Shown here: piece after piece, positions 1 through 7,420 of the stretch
How the letters are laid out: every line of letters starts with the position of its first letter
Position numbering within the stretch: position 1 is the first letter of the stretch
From: Clostridium intestinale DSM 6191
Lineage (GTDB): Bacteria; Bacillota; Clostridia; Clostridiales; Clostridiaceae
DNA: 40,765 nt
Assembly (NCBI RefSeq): GCF_900130055.1
Contig: NZ_FQXU01000022.1
Span: forward strand, 1 to 40,765
Direction: 5' to 3'
Made by a program: the position numbers and the translations under genes
Notes under the pieces: generated by a model
Told to the model about the DNA's origin: nothing
The model's input: the letters and a program-made list of their open reading frames with translations, nothing else
Databases searched by the model: none

Positions 1-609
1 GCTGAAAGTCCAATAAGTGAAATAGGAGCAGTATCAGTACTTAAAGGAAACCTAGCACCAGAAGGATGCGTGGTTAAACACTCAAGTTTACCTAAAGGAA
101 TGAGAGATATAAAACTAAGTGCAAGAGCCTTTGACTCAGAAGAAGAAGCCTTTGAAGCAACTATAAATGGAGGCATAAAACCAGGAGATGCAATAATAAT
201 AAGATACGAAGGACCAAGAGGCTCCGGAATGCCAGAAATGTTCTATACAACAGAAGCCATAGCTTCAGACGAAAAACTAAACTCAACAGTAGCTCTTATA
301 ACAGATGGAAGATTCTCAGGAGCAACTAGAGGACCTGCTATAGGACACGTATCTCCAGAAGCGAGTAATGGAGGACCAATAGCTTTAGTTAAAGATGGAG
401 ATATAATCCACATAGATATAGAAAACAGAGGAATAAACATAGTAGGAATAAATGGACAAGAAAAAACAAAAGAAGAAATAGAGAAAATACTAAAAGAAAG
501 AAAAGAGAAATGGACACCAAAACCTCCTAAATATACTAAAGGAGTACTTGGAATGTACACAAGTTTAGCCACTTCTGGTATGGAAGGTGGAGTAATTAAA
601 ATAAGATAA
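1..609 (+). CDS. ilvD: Dihydroxy-acid dehydratase, C-terminal part (cut by window edge)
   Basis: The reading frame is open from base 1, so the gene starts outside the window and only its last 202 residues are seen. Dihydroxy-acid dehydratase is an Fe-S enzyme that makes 2-keto acids in valine, leucine and isoleucine synthesis. The visible part has the family's C-terminal signatures: a [10 protein letters not shown] segment, then [11 protein letters not shown] and IGHVSPEA, and a run ending in [11 protein letters not shown]. The last residues are a lysine-rich tail. A strong hairpin follows 16 bp after the stop, so this is the last gene of its transcript. Edd-type phosphogluconate dehydratase is a relative, but this C-terminus reads as IlvD. 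Confidence 0.93.
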   Translation, partial: AESPISEIGAVSVLKGNLAPEGCVVKHSSLPKGMRDIKLSARAFDSEEEAFEATINGGIKPGDAIIIRYEGPRGSGMPEMFYTTEAIASDEKLNSTVALITDGRFSGATRGPAIGHVSPEASNGGPIALVKDGDIIHIDIENRGINIVGINGQEKTKEEIEKILKERKEKWTPKPPKYTKGVLGMYTSLATSGMEGGVIKIR

Positions 610-625
610 AGATAATAGTCAAAAA

Positions 626-655
626 GGGTTCAGCGATTTGCTGAACCCTAAATTT
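626..655. terminator. Bidirectional terminator between ilvD and the DUF2922 gene
   Basis: A perfect 9-bp stem (626-634 with 640-648) and 5-base loop are flanked by A5 on the left and a T-rich stretch on the right. It can therefore stop transcription from both sides. It lies between two convergent genes. Confidence 0.85.
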
Positions 656-880
656 TTAATCTAACTGAATATCGAAGTCTTTAGAATTCTTTTCAGTTAG
701 CATAGCAGAATGAAAGGAAATTAATGGGCCGTTTTTGCTGGTGAATATATCAAGCTCTAATATCTTTTTAACTAAGGCAGTTACATCCTCATTACTTAGA
801 TCACTTTTAGCATCTGCAATAGTTATATTAGATTTGCTACCATTTTGAGTAATAAACGTAAGACTCAAAGAGTATTGCAT
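656..880 (-). CDS. DUF2922 family small protein
   Basis: A 74-residue acidic protein that matches the DUF2922 pattern as I know it: an N-terminal beta strand (YSLSLTFITQNG), a central 'DAKSDLSNEDVTALVKKI' stretch, and a C-terminal strand. The function of the family is unknown. I chose the ATG at 880 because GGAGG sits 8 bases upstream; in-frame starts at 886 and 889 would be too close to that site. It lies 35 bp downstream of the DUF1659 gene on the same strand, and such pairs recur in spore-forming Firmicutes. The two were probably transcribed together and end at the shared terminator. Confidence 0.75.
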   Translation of the reverse strand: MQYSLSLTFITQNGSKSNITIADAKSDLSNEDVTALVKKILELDIFTSKNGPLISFHSAMLTEKNSKDFDIQLD

Positions 881-915
881 ATTCATCACCTCCTTCCCTT
901 ATTATTTTTTTCATT

Positions 916-1143
916 TTATTCAGTATCTGATAAAATGGAAAGCTCATCTAACAGATAATCTCCAGTTTCAGGAGCAAGAACTTTAGATATTGCTTCTGCA
1001 AGAGCATGAAGATCTCCATCAGTTGCATCAAGTTTTATATTAGAGAAGGACTTTTTCTTAAAAGTAGGAAGACCATTTTTATCAACACCTGACTGTATTT
1101 CAATAATTAAAGACTTTGTTTTTAAGTCTCTTATTATAGACAT
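916..1143 (-). CDS. DUF1659 family small protein
   Basis: A 75-residue protein with the usual size and pattern of DUF1659: a strand with 'LIIEIQSGVDKNG', then 'KKKSFSNIKLDATDGDLHALAEAI', which ends in a helix. No enzymatic motif, signal peptide or membrane segment is visible. The ribosome site is AAGGAGAG, 9 bases before the ATG. It is the first gene of a two-gene unit with the DUF2922 gene. The role is unknown. Confidence 0.75.
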   Translation of the reverse strand: MSIIRDLKTKSLIIEIQSGVDKNGLPTFKKKSFSNIKLDATDGDLHALAEAISKVLAPETGDYLLDELSILSDTE

Positions 1144-1577
1144 AGTGCTATCTCTCCTTTCGTTTAATTTTTTACTACTCTACACAATATGTAATGAAAG
1201 TATAAAAGGTGACTGTTATTGATGAATAAAGTCGGAATTCAAATAATATTCATATGGAAAATATAGTAAAATTAAAAATTAAGATTCGATTAATAAAAAG
1301 AAAAGTGATATCTGTATAGTTTAGATATTTTGTTTTTATAAATTACAAAAGAATCATAGGACTGTTCTTATTCAGAAACATTGGAACAGTGAAACAGTTT
1401 TATGTGGGAACAGCGGAACAGCGAAACAGCGAAACATTGGAACAGTGAAACACTGAAATGTGGGAGAAGAGGAACATAGAAACATAGAAACATAAGAACA
1501 TAGGAACAGCGGAATGTTGGAATGTGTGAGCAGTGATATGAATAGAATATTAGTAAAAATTGCTTAGGAGAGAAATG
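1144..1577. other. 434-bp gene-free region carrying an 8-bp repeat array
   Basis: The left third is plain AT-rich DNA that must hold the leftward promoter of the DUF1659 gene. The right part (1376-1535) is the 8-bp array listed separately. I see no open frame with a ribosome site here. Confidence 0.7.
1376..1535. repeat. Degenerate tandem array of twenty 8-bp units, consensus (G/A)AACA(G/T)(C/T)G
   Basis: The 160 bases divide into 20 consecutive 8-mers without any insertion or deletion. Exact or near-exact units include GAACAGCG at 1408, 1416 and 1504, GAACAGTG at 1384 and 1440, AAACATTG at 1376 and 1432, and GAACATAG at 1472 and 1496. A few units are strongly diverged (1400-1407, 1464-1471) but keep the register. 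Eight is not a multiple of three, so the array is not coding. It ends 42 bp before the start of the next gene. A second array with the same unit is at 26941-27076. Confidence 0.9.
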
Positions 1578-1982
1578 ATGAATAAAAGTGAAAAGGAAGT
1601 AAAGGGAAATATAGAAGAGCTAACACCTAAAAAGCAAGAATATGCGAAGGGTGCTATATGGACAGATGGGGAGGTGCTTAATGAAAAGGTAATAAAGGAA
1701 TTTCATATAGAAGAGGAGTTAAAAAGTAGAGGTATTAGTACGATTTCTAGTACAGGGAATATAAAAATAGGAAGTAATAAAATGATAAGTAGAGTAATGA
1801 GTTTAGAAGAAAAGGAAGAGTTAGCTATTAGAAAGAGTTTTAGCATTAGAGAATCAACTGCTCAAATGTTAAATGAGCTTAAGTTCTTACATCCAAATGT
1901 AAATATAAGATTAAACGTATTAATAGATAGCGCTATAAGGCATTATCATGAGTATATAATAGAGCGGGGTGGATTCGAATAG
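1578..1982 (+). CDS. Hypothetical protein with an RHH-like C-terminal segment
   Basis: A 134-residue protein that I cannot assign to a named family. The N-terminal half is charged and lysine-rich with no clear domain. The C-terminal 50 residues (IRKSFSIRESTAQMLNELK, then LNVLIDSAIRHYHEYI) have a short strand followed by two helices, which is the layout of ribbon-helix-helix DNA-binding or plasmid-type regulators; this is inference only. AGGAG at 1566-1570 lies 7 bases before the ATG at 1578; an ATG at 1575 is also possible. A shortened copy of the C-terminal segment is encoded 30 bp downstream. No membrane segment or signal peptide is seen. Confidence 0.6.
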   Translation: MNKSEKEVKGNIEELTPKKQEYAKGAIWTDGEVLNEKVIKEFHIEEELKSRGISTISSTGNIKIGSNKMISRVMSLEEKEELAIRKSFSIRESTAQMLNELKFLHPNVNIRLNVLIDSAIRHYHEYIIERGGFE

Positions 1983-2012
1983 TTAAAGATTTTATAGGGA
2001 GGAGAGGTATTA

Positions 2013-2144
2013 ATGACTAGTGTAAGTAATAATAAAAGTAAAGAGGCAAGAATAAGGAAAAACTTTGTTATAAATGAATCCACAGCAAGAATTATTAGTG
2101 AACTTAAACTAATTCATCCAGATATTAATGTAATATATAAATAA
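2013..2144 (+). pseudogene. Truncated tandem paralogue of the preceding gene (43 aa)
   Basis: A 43-residue frame with a strong ribosome site (GGGAGGAG, 8 bases upstream). Its sequence aligns with the C-terminal segment of the gene before it: 'IRKNFVINESTARIISELK' here against 'IRKSFSIRESTAQMLNELK' there, then IHPDIN against LHPNVN. The long N-terminal part is missing. The frame stops where the neighbour continues into its last helix, so the copy is cut at both ends. It may be a decayed duplicate or a small peptide that is still made. It ends just before a terminator. Confidence 0.6.
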
Positions 2145-2159
2145 AGTAAACTTTTTTGA

Positions 2160-2194
2160 AAGGATTCAGTATTCTGCTGAATCCTTAAATTTTA
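2160..2194 (+). terminator. Terminator after the small gene pair
   Basis: A perfect 10-bp stem (2160-2169 with 2177-2186) around a 7-base loop, followed by AAATTTTAAT. It separates the pair from the PTS regulator. Confidence 0.75.
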
Positions 2195-2342
2195 ATATCA
2201 TATTTAAGGCATTCATAAAATAATGACTCATAAAACATTAACTCATCTTCATTTAAGTATAAATTATGATATAATACATTAAACACATTAGATAGTTTAT
2301 TAAGATAAAAAGTGTATAAGTGTTTAATGGGGAGTGATATTG

Positions 2343-5096
2343 ATGAGTAAAAAATCAAATGAAGAATTAATATTAGAGGTTATTACTGAAACATGTAAAA
2401 AGCAAAAAAATAAAGGGTATGAAATAGGATGCACAACGAATTATATAGCAGATAAACTTGACATGCAGAGAGCAAATGTCAGCAGTATATTAAATAAATT
2501 ATATAAAGAAGAAAAAATAGTTAAAACAAAAGGGAAGCCCGTTATATATTTGGTGGAATCTAAAATAGAGAAGGCAGAGAAAAGAGAGCTTCAAGAATCC
2601 TCTGGTCTTGATTTTTTAATAGGAAGTAGTGAGAGTTTATTAAAACCTATTCAACAGGCAAAAGCAGCAATTCTTTATCCACCTAAAGGACTTCACACAC
2701 TTTTGCTAGGAGCTACTGGTGTAGGAAAGACAATGTTTGCAGAGTTGATGTATAAATTTGCAATTGATAATGAGGTGTTAATGGAAAACTCTCCTTTTGT
2801 GTCCTTTAACTGTGCAGACTATTCAAACAATCCCCAGCTCTTATTAGCACAATTATTTGGAGCTAAAAAAGGAAGTTATACTGGAGCAAATGAAGATAAG
2901 GAAGGGTTAGTTCAAAAAGCTAATAAAGGAATTTTATTTTTAGATGAAGTTCATAGACTGCCACCAGAGGGGCAAGAAATGTTTTTTTATCTTATGGATA
3001 AAGGACAATATAAACCTTTAGGGGAGACAGGTGAGTATAATAAAGCAGATGTAATTATAATTTGTGCTACTACGGAGAATAAGGATAGCAGCTTATTATC
3101 AACCTTTACTAGAAGAATACCCATGGTTATATCTCTCCCATCTTTAAGAGATAGAACAATGAAGGAAAGATTTTCTCTCTTAAGTGAGTTTTTTAAAATT
3201 GAAGCAGGTAAAACTAGCAAAGATATAAAGGTTACTTCAGAGGTTATTAAAAATTTAATGTTATATAATTGCGTAGGAAATATAGGGCAGCTTAAAAATG
3301 ATATACAGTTAGTTTGTGCAAATGCATTTTTAAAGTGTGTAGTAAATGGTTCAAATTATATAAATGTTGATATTGACGAGTTACCTGAGTATATAAAAAA
3401 GGGGATTATAAACTATAAATTACACAAAAAAGAACTAGACGAAATTATCTCTGACAGCTTTATGTTTCACTTTACTATAGAAGGAAGTAAAAATAAGAGG
3501 GAACAAGAAGACAGTTCAATTGCAAACACCTTTTATGATTCTCTGGAAGAAAGAATTAGCACATTAAAGGCTAGAGGTTTAACAGAAGATGATATTAATT
3601 TAATTATGAGTATGGACATAGAAAAGTATTTTAAGAAATTTATATATAAATTTAATGAAAATATAAATAAGGAAGAGCTTTCTAAAGTAGTAGATGAAAA
3701 AGTAATAGAATTAGTTGAAGACTTTTTAAATCATGCTGGAAAAGAGCTTAAGAAGGTTTTCCCGCAGAAGATATTTTACGGATTATGTTTACACGTGGGA
3801 TCTTCTATTGAAAGAATAAGATTAAACAAATTTGTAGAAAATCATAAGATTAAAGAAATAATAGAAAAATATCCAAAGGAATTTAGTGTATCTAATTATT
3901 TAGCAGATGCTTTGGAGAAAGAATATAGTATTTTAGTACCTAAGGATGAAATAGGGTTTATAACGATGTTTATAACTGATGAGTTTGTAAGTCAAAAAGA
4001 AAATAACGATGTTGTTGTAATACTTATAGCTATGCATGGAAATTCAACCGCCAGTTCCATGGCAGATGTAGTTAATAAATTAATTGGGGAAGAGAATACT
4101 TTTGGATTCGATATGCCTTTAGAGAAATCCACTAAAACTGCATATGAGGAGTTAAAAGAGTACATTCCATCTATAAATAAAGGTGGAGGAGTACTTATGC
4201 TAGCTGATATGGGCTCTTTAAGTATGTTTGGAGAACTTATAAGTCAAGAAACTGGAGTTAAGATAAAGAGTATAGATATGGTAACTACATTAATAGCATT
4301 GGAAGCTTCAAGAAAAGCTGCTATGGGTACAGATATTGATGATATATATAATGAAGTTATACATAAGAATTTGTTTAATATTTATTATAGCAATGATTAT
4401 ACAAAGCTAGATAAATCAAAGGAAAATGTTATAATAACCATGTGTTTAACAGGTGAAGGCAGTGCTATGAAACTTAAGAATATGGTTGAAGAACAGCTAT
4501 ATATAGATGATAAAAATATTCAAGTTATTCCAATGTCAATAAGTGATAAGGAAGATATGCACATTAGAGTTAAAAGGATTTTAAAAGAAAAAAATATAAT
4601 AGCCATCATTGGAACAGTAAATCCTGAGTTACACGCTATCCCTTTTGTTTCTGCAAGTGAACTATTTTTAGATAAAGACTTTACTAAGCTAAAATCTATA
4701 ATTAATGTTAGAAAAGATATTTCTTCAAATAGACAAAGCATAGAGGAAATATGCAATAAGATTATAGAAAATTTTAAGGATGATATTAAGTTATATGATT
4801 TGAATACCTTTAGAGATATATTAGTAGATTCACTAAAGAGAATAGAAGAAGTTTATTCAATAGAAATGGACTTAGATACTCTTGTGGGATTAAGTATGCA
4901 TATGGTTTGTGCCTTAGAAAGAATTTTAGGGAGAGAAGAAGGGGTAACTTTTAGCAGAAAAGAGTCATTTAAGACTTTGTATGCTAAGGACTTAGAAAAG
5001 TTAAAATATTTACTTAGAAATATTGAAGAGAAATTTGAAATAATAATAAATGAAGATGAATTATGTTATATATACTCATTAATAAAAAGAGTATAA
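2343..5096 (+). CDS. LevR/CelR-type sigma-54-dependent PTS operon activator
   Basis: A 917-residue activator of RpoN promoters with PTS-controlled domains. Order seen: an N-terminal winged helix (about 10-70), an AAA+ domain (about 90-330) with Walker A GATGVGKT near 123, the sigma-54 contact loop GSYTGA near 177 (a variant of GAFTGA) and Walker B ILFLDE near 197. Then follow PRD1 (LCLHVGSSIERIR, H484), a mannose-type EIIA-like domain (IAMHGNSTASS, H565), a GatB-like EIIB segment (MCLTGEGSAMK, C701) and PRD2 (LSMHMVCALERI, H853). These His and Cys residues are the expected phosphorylation sites that tie activity to sugar transport. I chose the ATG at 2343, 8 bases after GGGGAG; a GTG at 2334 sits on that site. 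The -24/-12 promoter before the downstream EIIB gene makes the celABC-type operon the obvious target. Confidence 0.9.
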   Translation: MSKKSNEELILEVITETCKKQKNKGYEIGCTTNYIADKLDMQRANVSSILNKLYKEEKIVKTKGKPVIYLVESKIEKAEKRELQESSGLDFLIGSSESLLKPIQQAKAAILYPPKGLHTLLLGATGVGKTMFAELMYKFAIDNEVLMENSPFVSFNCADYSNNPQLLLAQLFGAKKGSYTGANEDKEGLVQKANKGILFLDEVHRLPPEGQEMFFYLMDKGQYKPLGETGEYNKADVIIICATTENKDSSLLSTFTRRIPMVISLPSLRDRTMKERFSLLSEFFKIEAGKTSKDIKVTSEVIKNLMLYNCVGNIGQLKNDIQLVCANAFLKCVVNGSNYINVDIDELPEYIKKGIINYKLHKKELDEIISDSFMFHFTIEGSKNKREQEDSSIANTFYDSLEERISTLKARGLTEDDINLIMSMDIEKYFKKFIYKFNENINKEELSKVVDEKVIELVEDFLNHAGKELKKVFPQKIFYGLCLHVGSSIERIRLNKFVENHKIKEIIEKYPKEFSVSNYLADALEKEYSILVPKDEIGFITMFITDEFVSQKENNDVVVILIAMHGNSTASSMADVVNKLIGEENTFGFDMPLEKSTKTAYEELKEYIPSINKGGGVLMLADMGSLSMFGELISQETGVKIKSIDMVTTLIALEASRKAAMGTDIDDIYNEVIHKNLFNIYYSNDYTKLDKSKENVIITMCLTGEGSAMKLKNMVEEQLYIDDKNIQVIPMSISDKEDMHIRVKRILKEKNIIAIIGTVNPELHAIPFVSASELFLDKDFTKLKSIINVRKDISSNRQSIEEICNKIIENFKDDIKLYDLNTFRDILVDSLKRIEEVYSIEMDLDTLVGLSMHMVCALERILGREEGVTFSRKESFKTLYAKDLEKLKYLLRNIEEKFEIIINEDELCYIYSLIKRV

Positions 5097-5106
5097 TGTG
5101 TATGAT

Positions 5107-5146
5107 ATCTATTTATACACATTATAATTGATGTGTATAAATAGAT
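5107..5146. promoter_or_regulatory. Perfect 16-bp inverted repeat, candidate upstream activating site for the LevR-type regulator
   Basis: Arms 5107-5122 and 5131-5146 are exact inverted copies (ATCTATTTATACACAT and its complement) with an 8-base spacer. The palindrome is centred about 110 bp before the -24 element, the usual distance for an enhancer bound by a sigma-54 activator. The half motif GTGTATAAA occurs once more just right of it, at 5151. It could instead be a weak hairpin ending the regulator transcript, but no T-run follows. Confidence 0.5.
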
Positions 5147-5181
5147 TGATGTGTATAAAAAAATTTTAATTAATATATCTA

Positions 5182-5216
5182 AACCCGATAAAGCCTTACT
5201 TTATCGGGTTAATTTT
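5182..5216 (+). terminator. Terminator of the activator gene
   Basis: A perfect 12-bp stem (5182-5193 with 5199-5210) with a 5-base loop, followed by AATTTTT. It isolates the regulator from the sigma-54 promoter 15 bp further on. Confidence 0.85.
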
Positions 5217-5230
5217 TAGTTGTTATGTGT

Positions 5231-5247
5231 TTGGCATAGTAATTGCT
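5231..5247 (+). promoter_or_regulatory. Sigma-54 (-24/-12) promoter of the cellobiose-type PTS operon
   Basis: TTGGCATAGTAATTGCT has the GG and GC dinucleotides with the required 10 bases between them, against the consensus TTGGCAC-N5-TTGC. Transcription would start near 5258, leaving a leader of about 34 bases. The adjacent regulator is a sigma-54 activator, which supports the call. Confidence 0.85.
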
Positions 5248-5291
5248 AATAATAAAGGTGTAAGAAAATATAAATTAAGGAGGAACTTATT

Positions 5292-5597
5292 ATGAGAATA
5301 TTGTTAGTATGTGCAGCAGGTATGTCAACAAGCCTAGTAATGAAGAAAATTGTAAAAGCATTTGGTCCAGAAGAACAAGATTGGGAAATAAAAGCTGAAC
5401 CAGTCGATTCATTAGAAACAGTAATAGATAATTATGATGTTATACTGCTTGGACCTCAAATAGGATATAAAAAAGCTCAGTTAGCTGAAATAGCTAGCAT
5501 AAAAAATAAACCATTAGATGTGATAAATCCTATGGATTATGGCATGGGTAATGGAGAGAAGATATTAGCTCAAATAAAAACTATGATTAATAAATAA
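5292..5597 (+). CDS. PTS lactose/cellobiose-family EIIB component
   Basis: A 101-residue cytoplasmic protein that receives phosphate from EIIA and passes it to the incoming sugar. The N-terminus is the typical P-loop, MRILLVCAAGMSTS, with the phosphorylated Cys at residue 7. Length and the 'VILLGPQIGYK' strand match the CelA/LicB family. AAGGAGG precedes the ATG by 9 bases. It is the first gene of the sigma-54-driven operon and is followed 55 bp later by the EIIC gene. The substrate is probably cellobiose or another beta-diglucoside, judged from family and from the glucosidase downstream. Confidence 0.93.
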   Translation: MRILLVCAAGMSTSLVMKKIVKAFGPEEQDWEIKAEPVDSLETVIDNYDVILLGPQIGYKKAQLAEIASIKNKPLDVINPMDYGMGNGEKILAQIKTMINK

Positions 5598-5652
5598 GTA
5601 AATTAAAGTACAAAAATAATATATGTAAAGATAGAATTTTGGAGGAATCATA

Positions 5653-6960
5653 ATGAATAATTTTATGAAAAAACTTGAGAAATTTCTTAATAAGCATTTG
5701 ATGCCTGTAGCAGATGCAATAAATAGTAATAAGGTTATGACTGCTATAAAAGATGGAATGATGGGAACATTACCAATTACTCTTTTTGCGTCAATAATAC
5801 TTATATTAACTAACTTTCCTTTCTTAGATAAATATGCTCCAGCAACAGACTTATGGCTTAAAACTAAACTTATACCTGCATATCCAGTTACTATGGGTAT
5901 TTTAGCAGTATTTATAATTTTTGCAGCAGCAAATAGTTATGCTAAATTAAAAAAGATAGAACCTTTATTTGGAATCATAGTAGCATTTGCATCCTTTTTA
6001 ATAGTAACTCCACTATCTACTGTTACTGATGTAGTAGTAGATGGTCAAATAGTAAAAAATGCAGTTGTATCAGGAGTTATACCAACAGCTAATTTAGGTG
6101 CAAATGGTGTATTTACAGCATTATTTGTTACAGTAATATCCATATCAATTTATGCATATTTACAACATAAGAATTTTGTTATTAAAATGCCAGAATCAGT
6201 ACCTGACAATGTTGCCAAACCTTTTTTATCAGTAATTCCTTTAGTGGGATCGTTATCATTCTTTTTATTAGTAAGAAACTTAATAGAGCTTACTTCATTT
6301 GGAACTCTTCAAAATGCGGTTTATACAATATTAACTAAGCCTTTATTAGGTTTTGGTAATAATATTTGGGTATTCTTATTTCTATTATTTTTGGCTCAGA
6401 TTTTATGGTTCTTTGGAATACATGGTACAAATGTAACATTATCAATTTGGCAACCAATAGCAACAGTAGCAATGGTTGCAAACTTAGATGCATTTAATGC
6501 AGGTCAGCCATTACCATATCTTTTAACTGATGCATTTACAGTTTATACTGGTCAGGCTAAGTTATCAGAAATAGTTGCACTTGTAGCTTTAGGTAAATCT
6601 AAGCAGGCAAAAGCTATTGGAAAGGTTGCATTAATTCCGGCTTTATTCAATATACATGAACCTTTTGTATTTGGTCTTCCAGTTATGTTTAACACGACAT
6701 TGTTTATACCTTGGATATTTGTAGAATTGATACAAACAGGTGTAGCATATGGATTAATGTTGTTAACTGGTGCGGTACCAATTATACAAGCACCTTGGAC
6801 TACTCCACCTATACTTCAACAACTTATTGCAACTAATTTTAATCCATGGTCCGCATTAATACCTATTGCTACATTTACAGTTGGATTTGTATTATGGGCT
6901 CCATTTATTAAATTATTAGATAAACAATATTTAGAACAAGAGAAAGAAGAAATAGCTTAA
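5653..6960 (+). CDS. PTS lactose/cellobiose-family EIIC permease
   Basis: A 435-residue membrane protein with about ten hydrophobic segments, the sugar-translocating unit of the PTS. Family marks include 'LAQILWFFGIHGTN' in the middle and 'NIHEPFVFGLPVMFN' in the C-terminal third, the conserved region near the sugar site. Length is normal for CelB-type proteins. Translation starts at an ATG 8 bases after GGAGG. It sits between EIIB and EIIA genes, so one operon supplies the whole sugar-specific part of the system. Confidence 0.93.
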   Translation: MNNFMKKLEKFLNKHLMPVADAINSNKVMTAIKDGMMGTLPITLFASIILILTNFPFLDKYAPATDLWLKTKLIPAYPVTMGILAVFIIFAAANSYAKLKKIEPLFGIIVAFASFLIVTPLSTVTDVVVDGQIVKNAVVSGVIPTANLGANGVFTALFVTVISISIYAYLQHKNFVIKMPESVPDNVAKPFLSVIPLVGSLSFFLLVRNLIELTSFGTLQNAVYTILTKPLLGFGNNIWVFLFLLFLAQILWFFGIHGTNVTLSIWQPIATVAMVANLDAFNAGQPLPYLLTDAFTVYTGQAKLSEIVALVALGKSKQAKAIGKVALIPALFNIHEPFVFGLPVMFNTTLFIPWIFVELIQTGVAYGLMLLTGAVPIIQAPWTTPPILQQLIATNFNPWSALIPIATFTVGFVLWAPFIKLLDKQYLEQEKEEIA

Positions 6961-6991
6961 AAATAGTACTAGACGTAGGAGGAAAATAGTA

Positions 6992-7300
6992 ATGGATCAA
7001 GAATTAATTGCACTTAATTTAATATCAAACTCAGGACTTGCTAGATCTTTATCTTTTCAAGCTCTTCAAAAAGCTAGAGAAGGTAATATTGAGGAGGCGA
7101 GAGATTTACTTAAACAAGCAAGTGAAAGTTCTTTGCTTGCACATAATGCTCAAACTGAGTTGATACAAAAAGAATCTGATGGAGAATCTCCAGAGTATAG
7201 TGTTTTAATGGTGCATGCTCAGGATCATTTAATGACATCTTTATTAGCAAAGGATTTAATTCAAGAAATGATTTTAATGTATGAGAAATTTGATAAATAG
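6992..7300 (+). CDS. PTS lactose/cellobiose-family EIIA component
   Basis: A 102-residue all-helical protein. His75 in the motif VMVHAQDHLMTS is the expected phosphorylation site, as in LacF/CelC proteins, which form trimers and take phosphate from HPr. A TAGGAGGA ribosome site precedes the ATG. It is the third gene of the EIIB-EIIC-EIIA set and is followed by a hairpin at 7317-7351. Confidence 0.93.
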   Translation: MDQELIALNLISNSGLARSLSFQALQKAREGNIEEARDLLKQASESSLLAHNAQTELIQKESDGESPEYSVLMVHAQDHLMTSLLAKDLIQEMILMYEKFDK

Positions 7301-7316
7301 TATAGGGTAAAAAGAC

Positions 7317-7351
7317 AATATAAATTCACTTGCTTTAAGTGAATTTATATT
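7317..7351 (+). terminator. Hairpin after the EIIA gene
   Basis: A perfect 15-bp stem (7317-7331 with 7337-7351) with a GCTTT loop. The tail GCTTTAGC has few T residues, so it may be a weak terminator or an mRNA-protecting stem that lowers expression of the GH3 gene relative to the PTS genes. TTGAAA (7362) and TATAAT (7383) with a short 15-bp spacer could be a separate GH3 promoter. Confidence 0.55.
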
Positions 7352-7420
7352 GCTTTAGCTATTGAAATAAGGAATATAAATTTATAATACTAATTTAAAT
7401 ACATTTTATGAGGTGATAAT

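Noticed and set aside
1376-1535. CRISPR array
   Set aside because: The units are 8 bp with no spacers and no cas genes are near.
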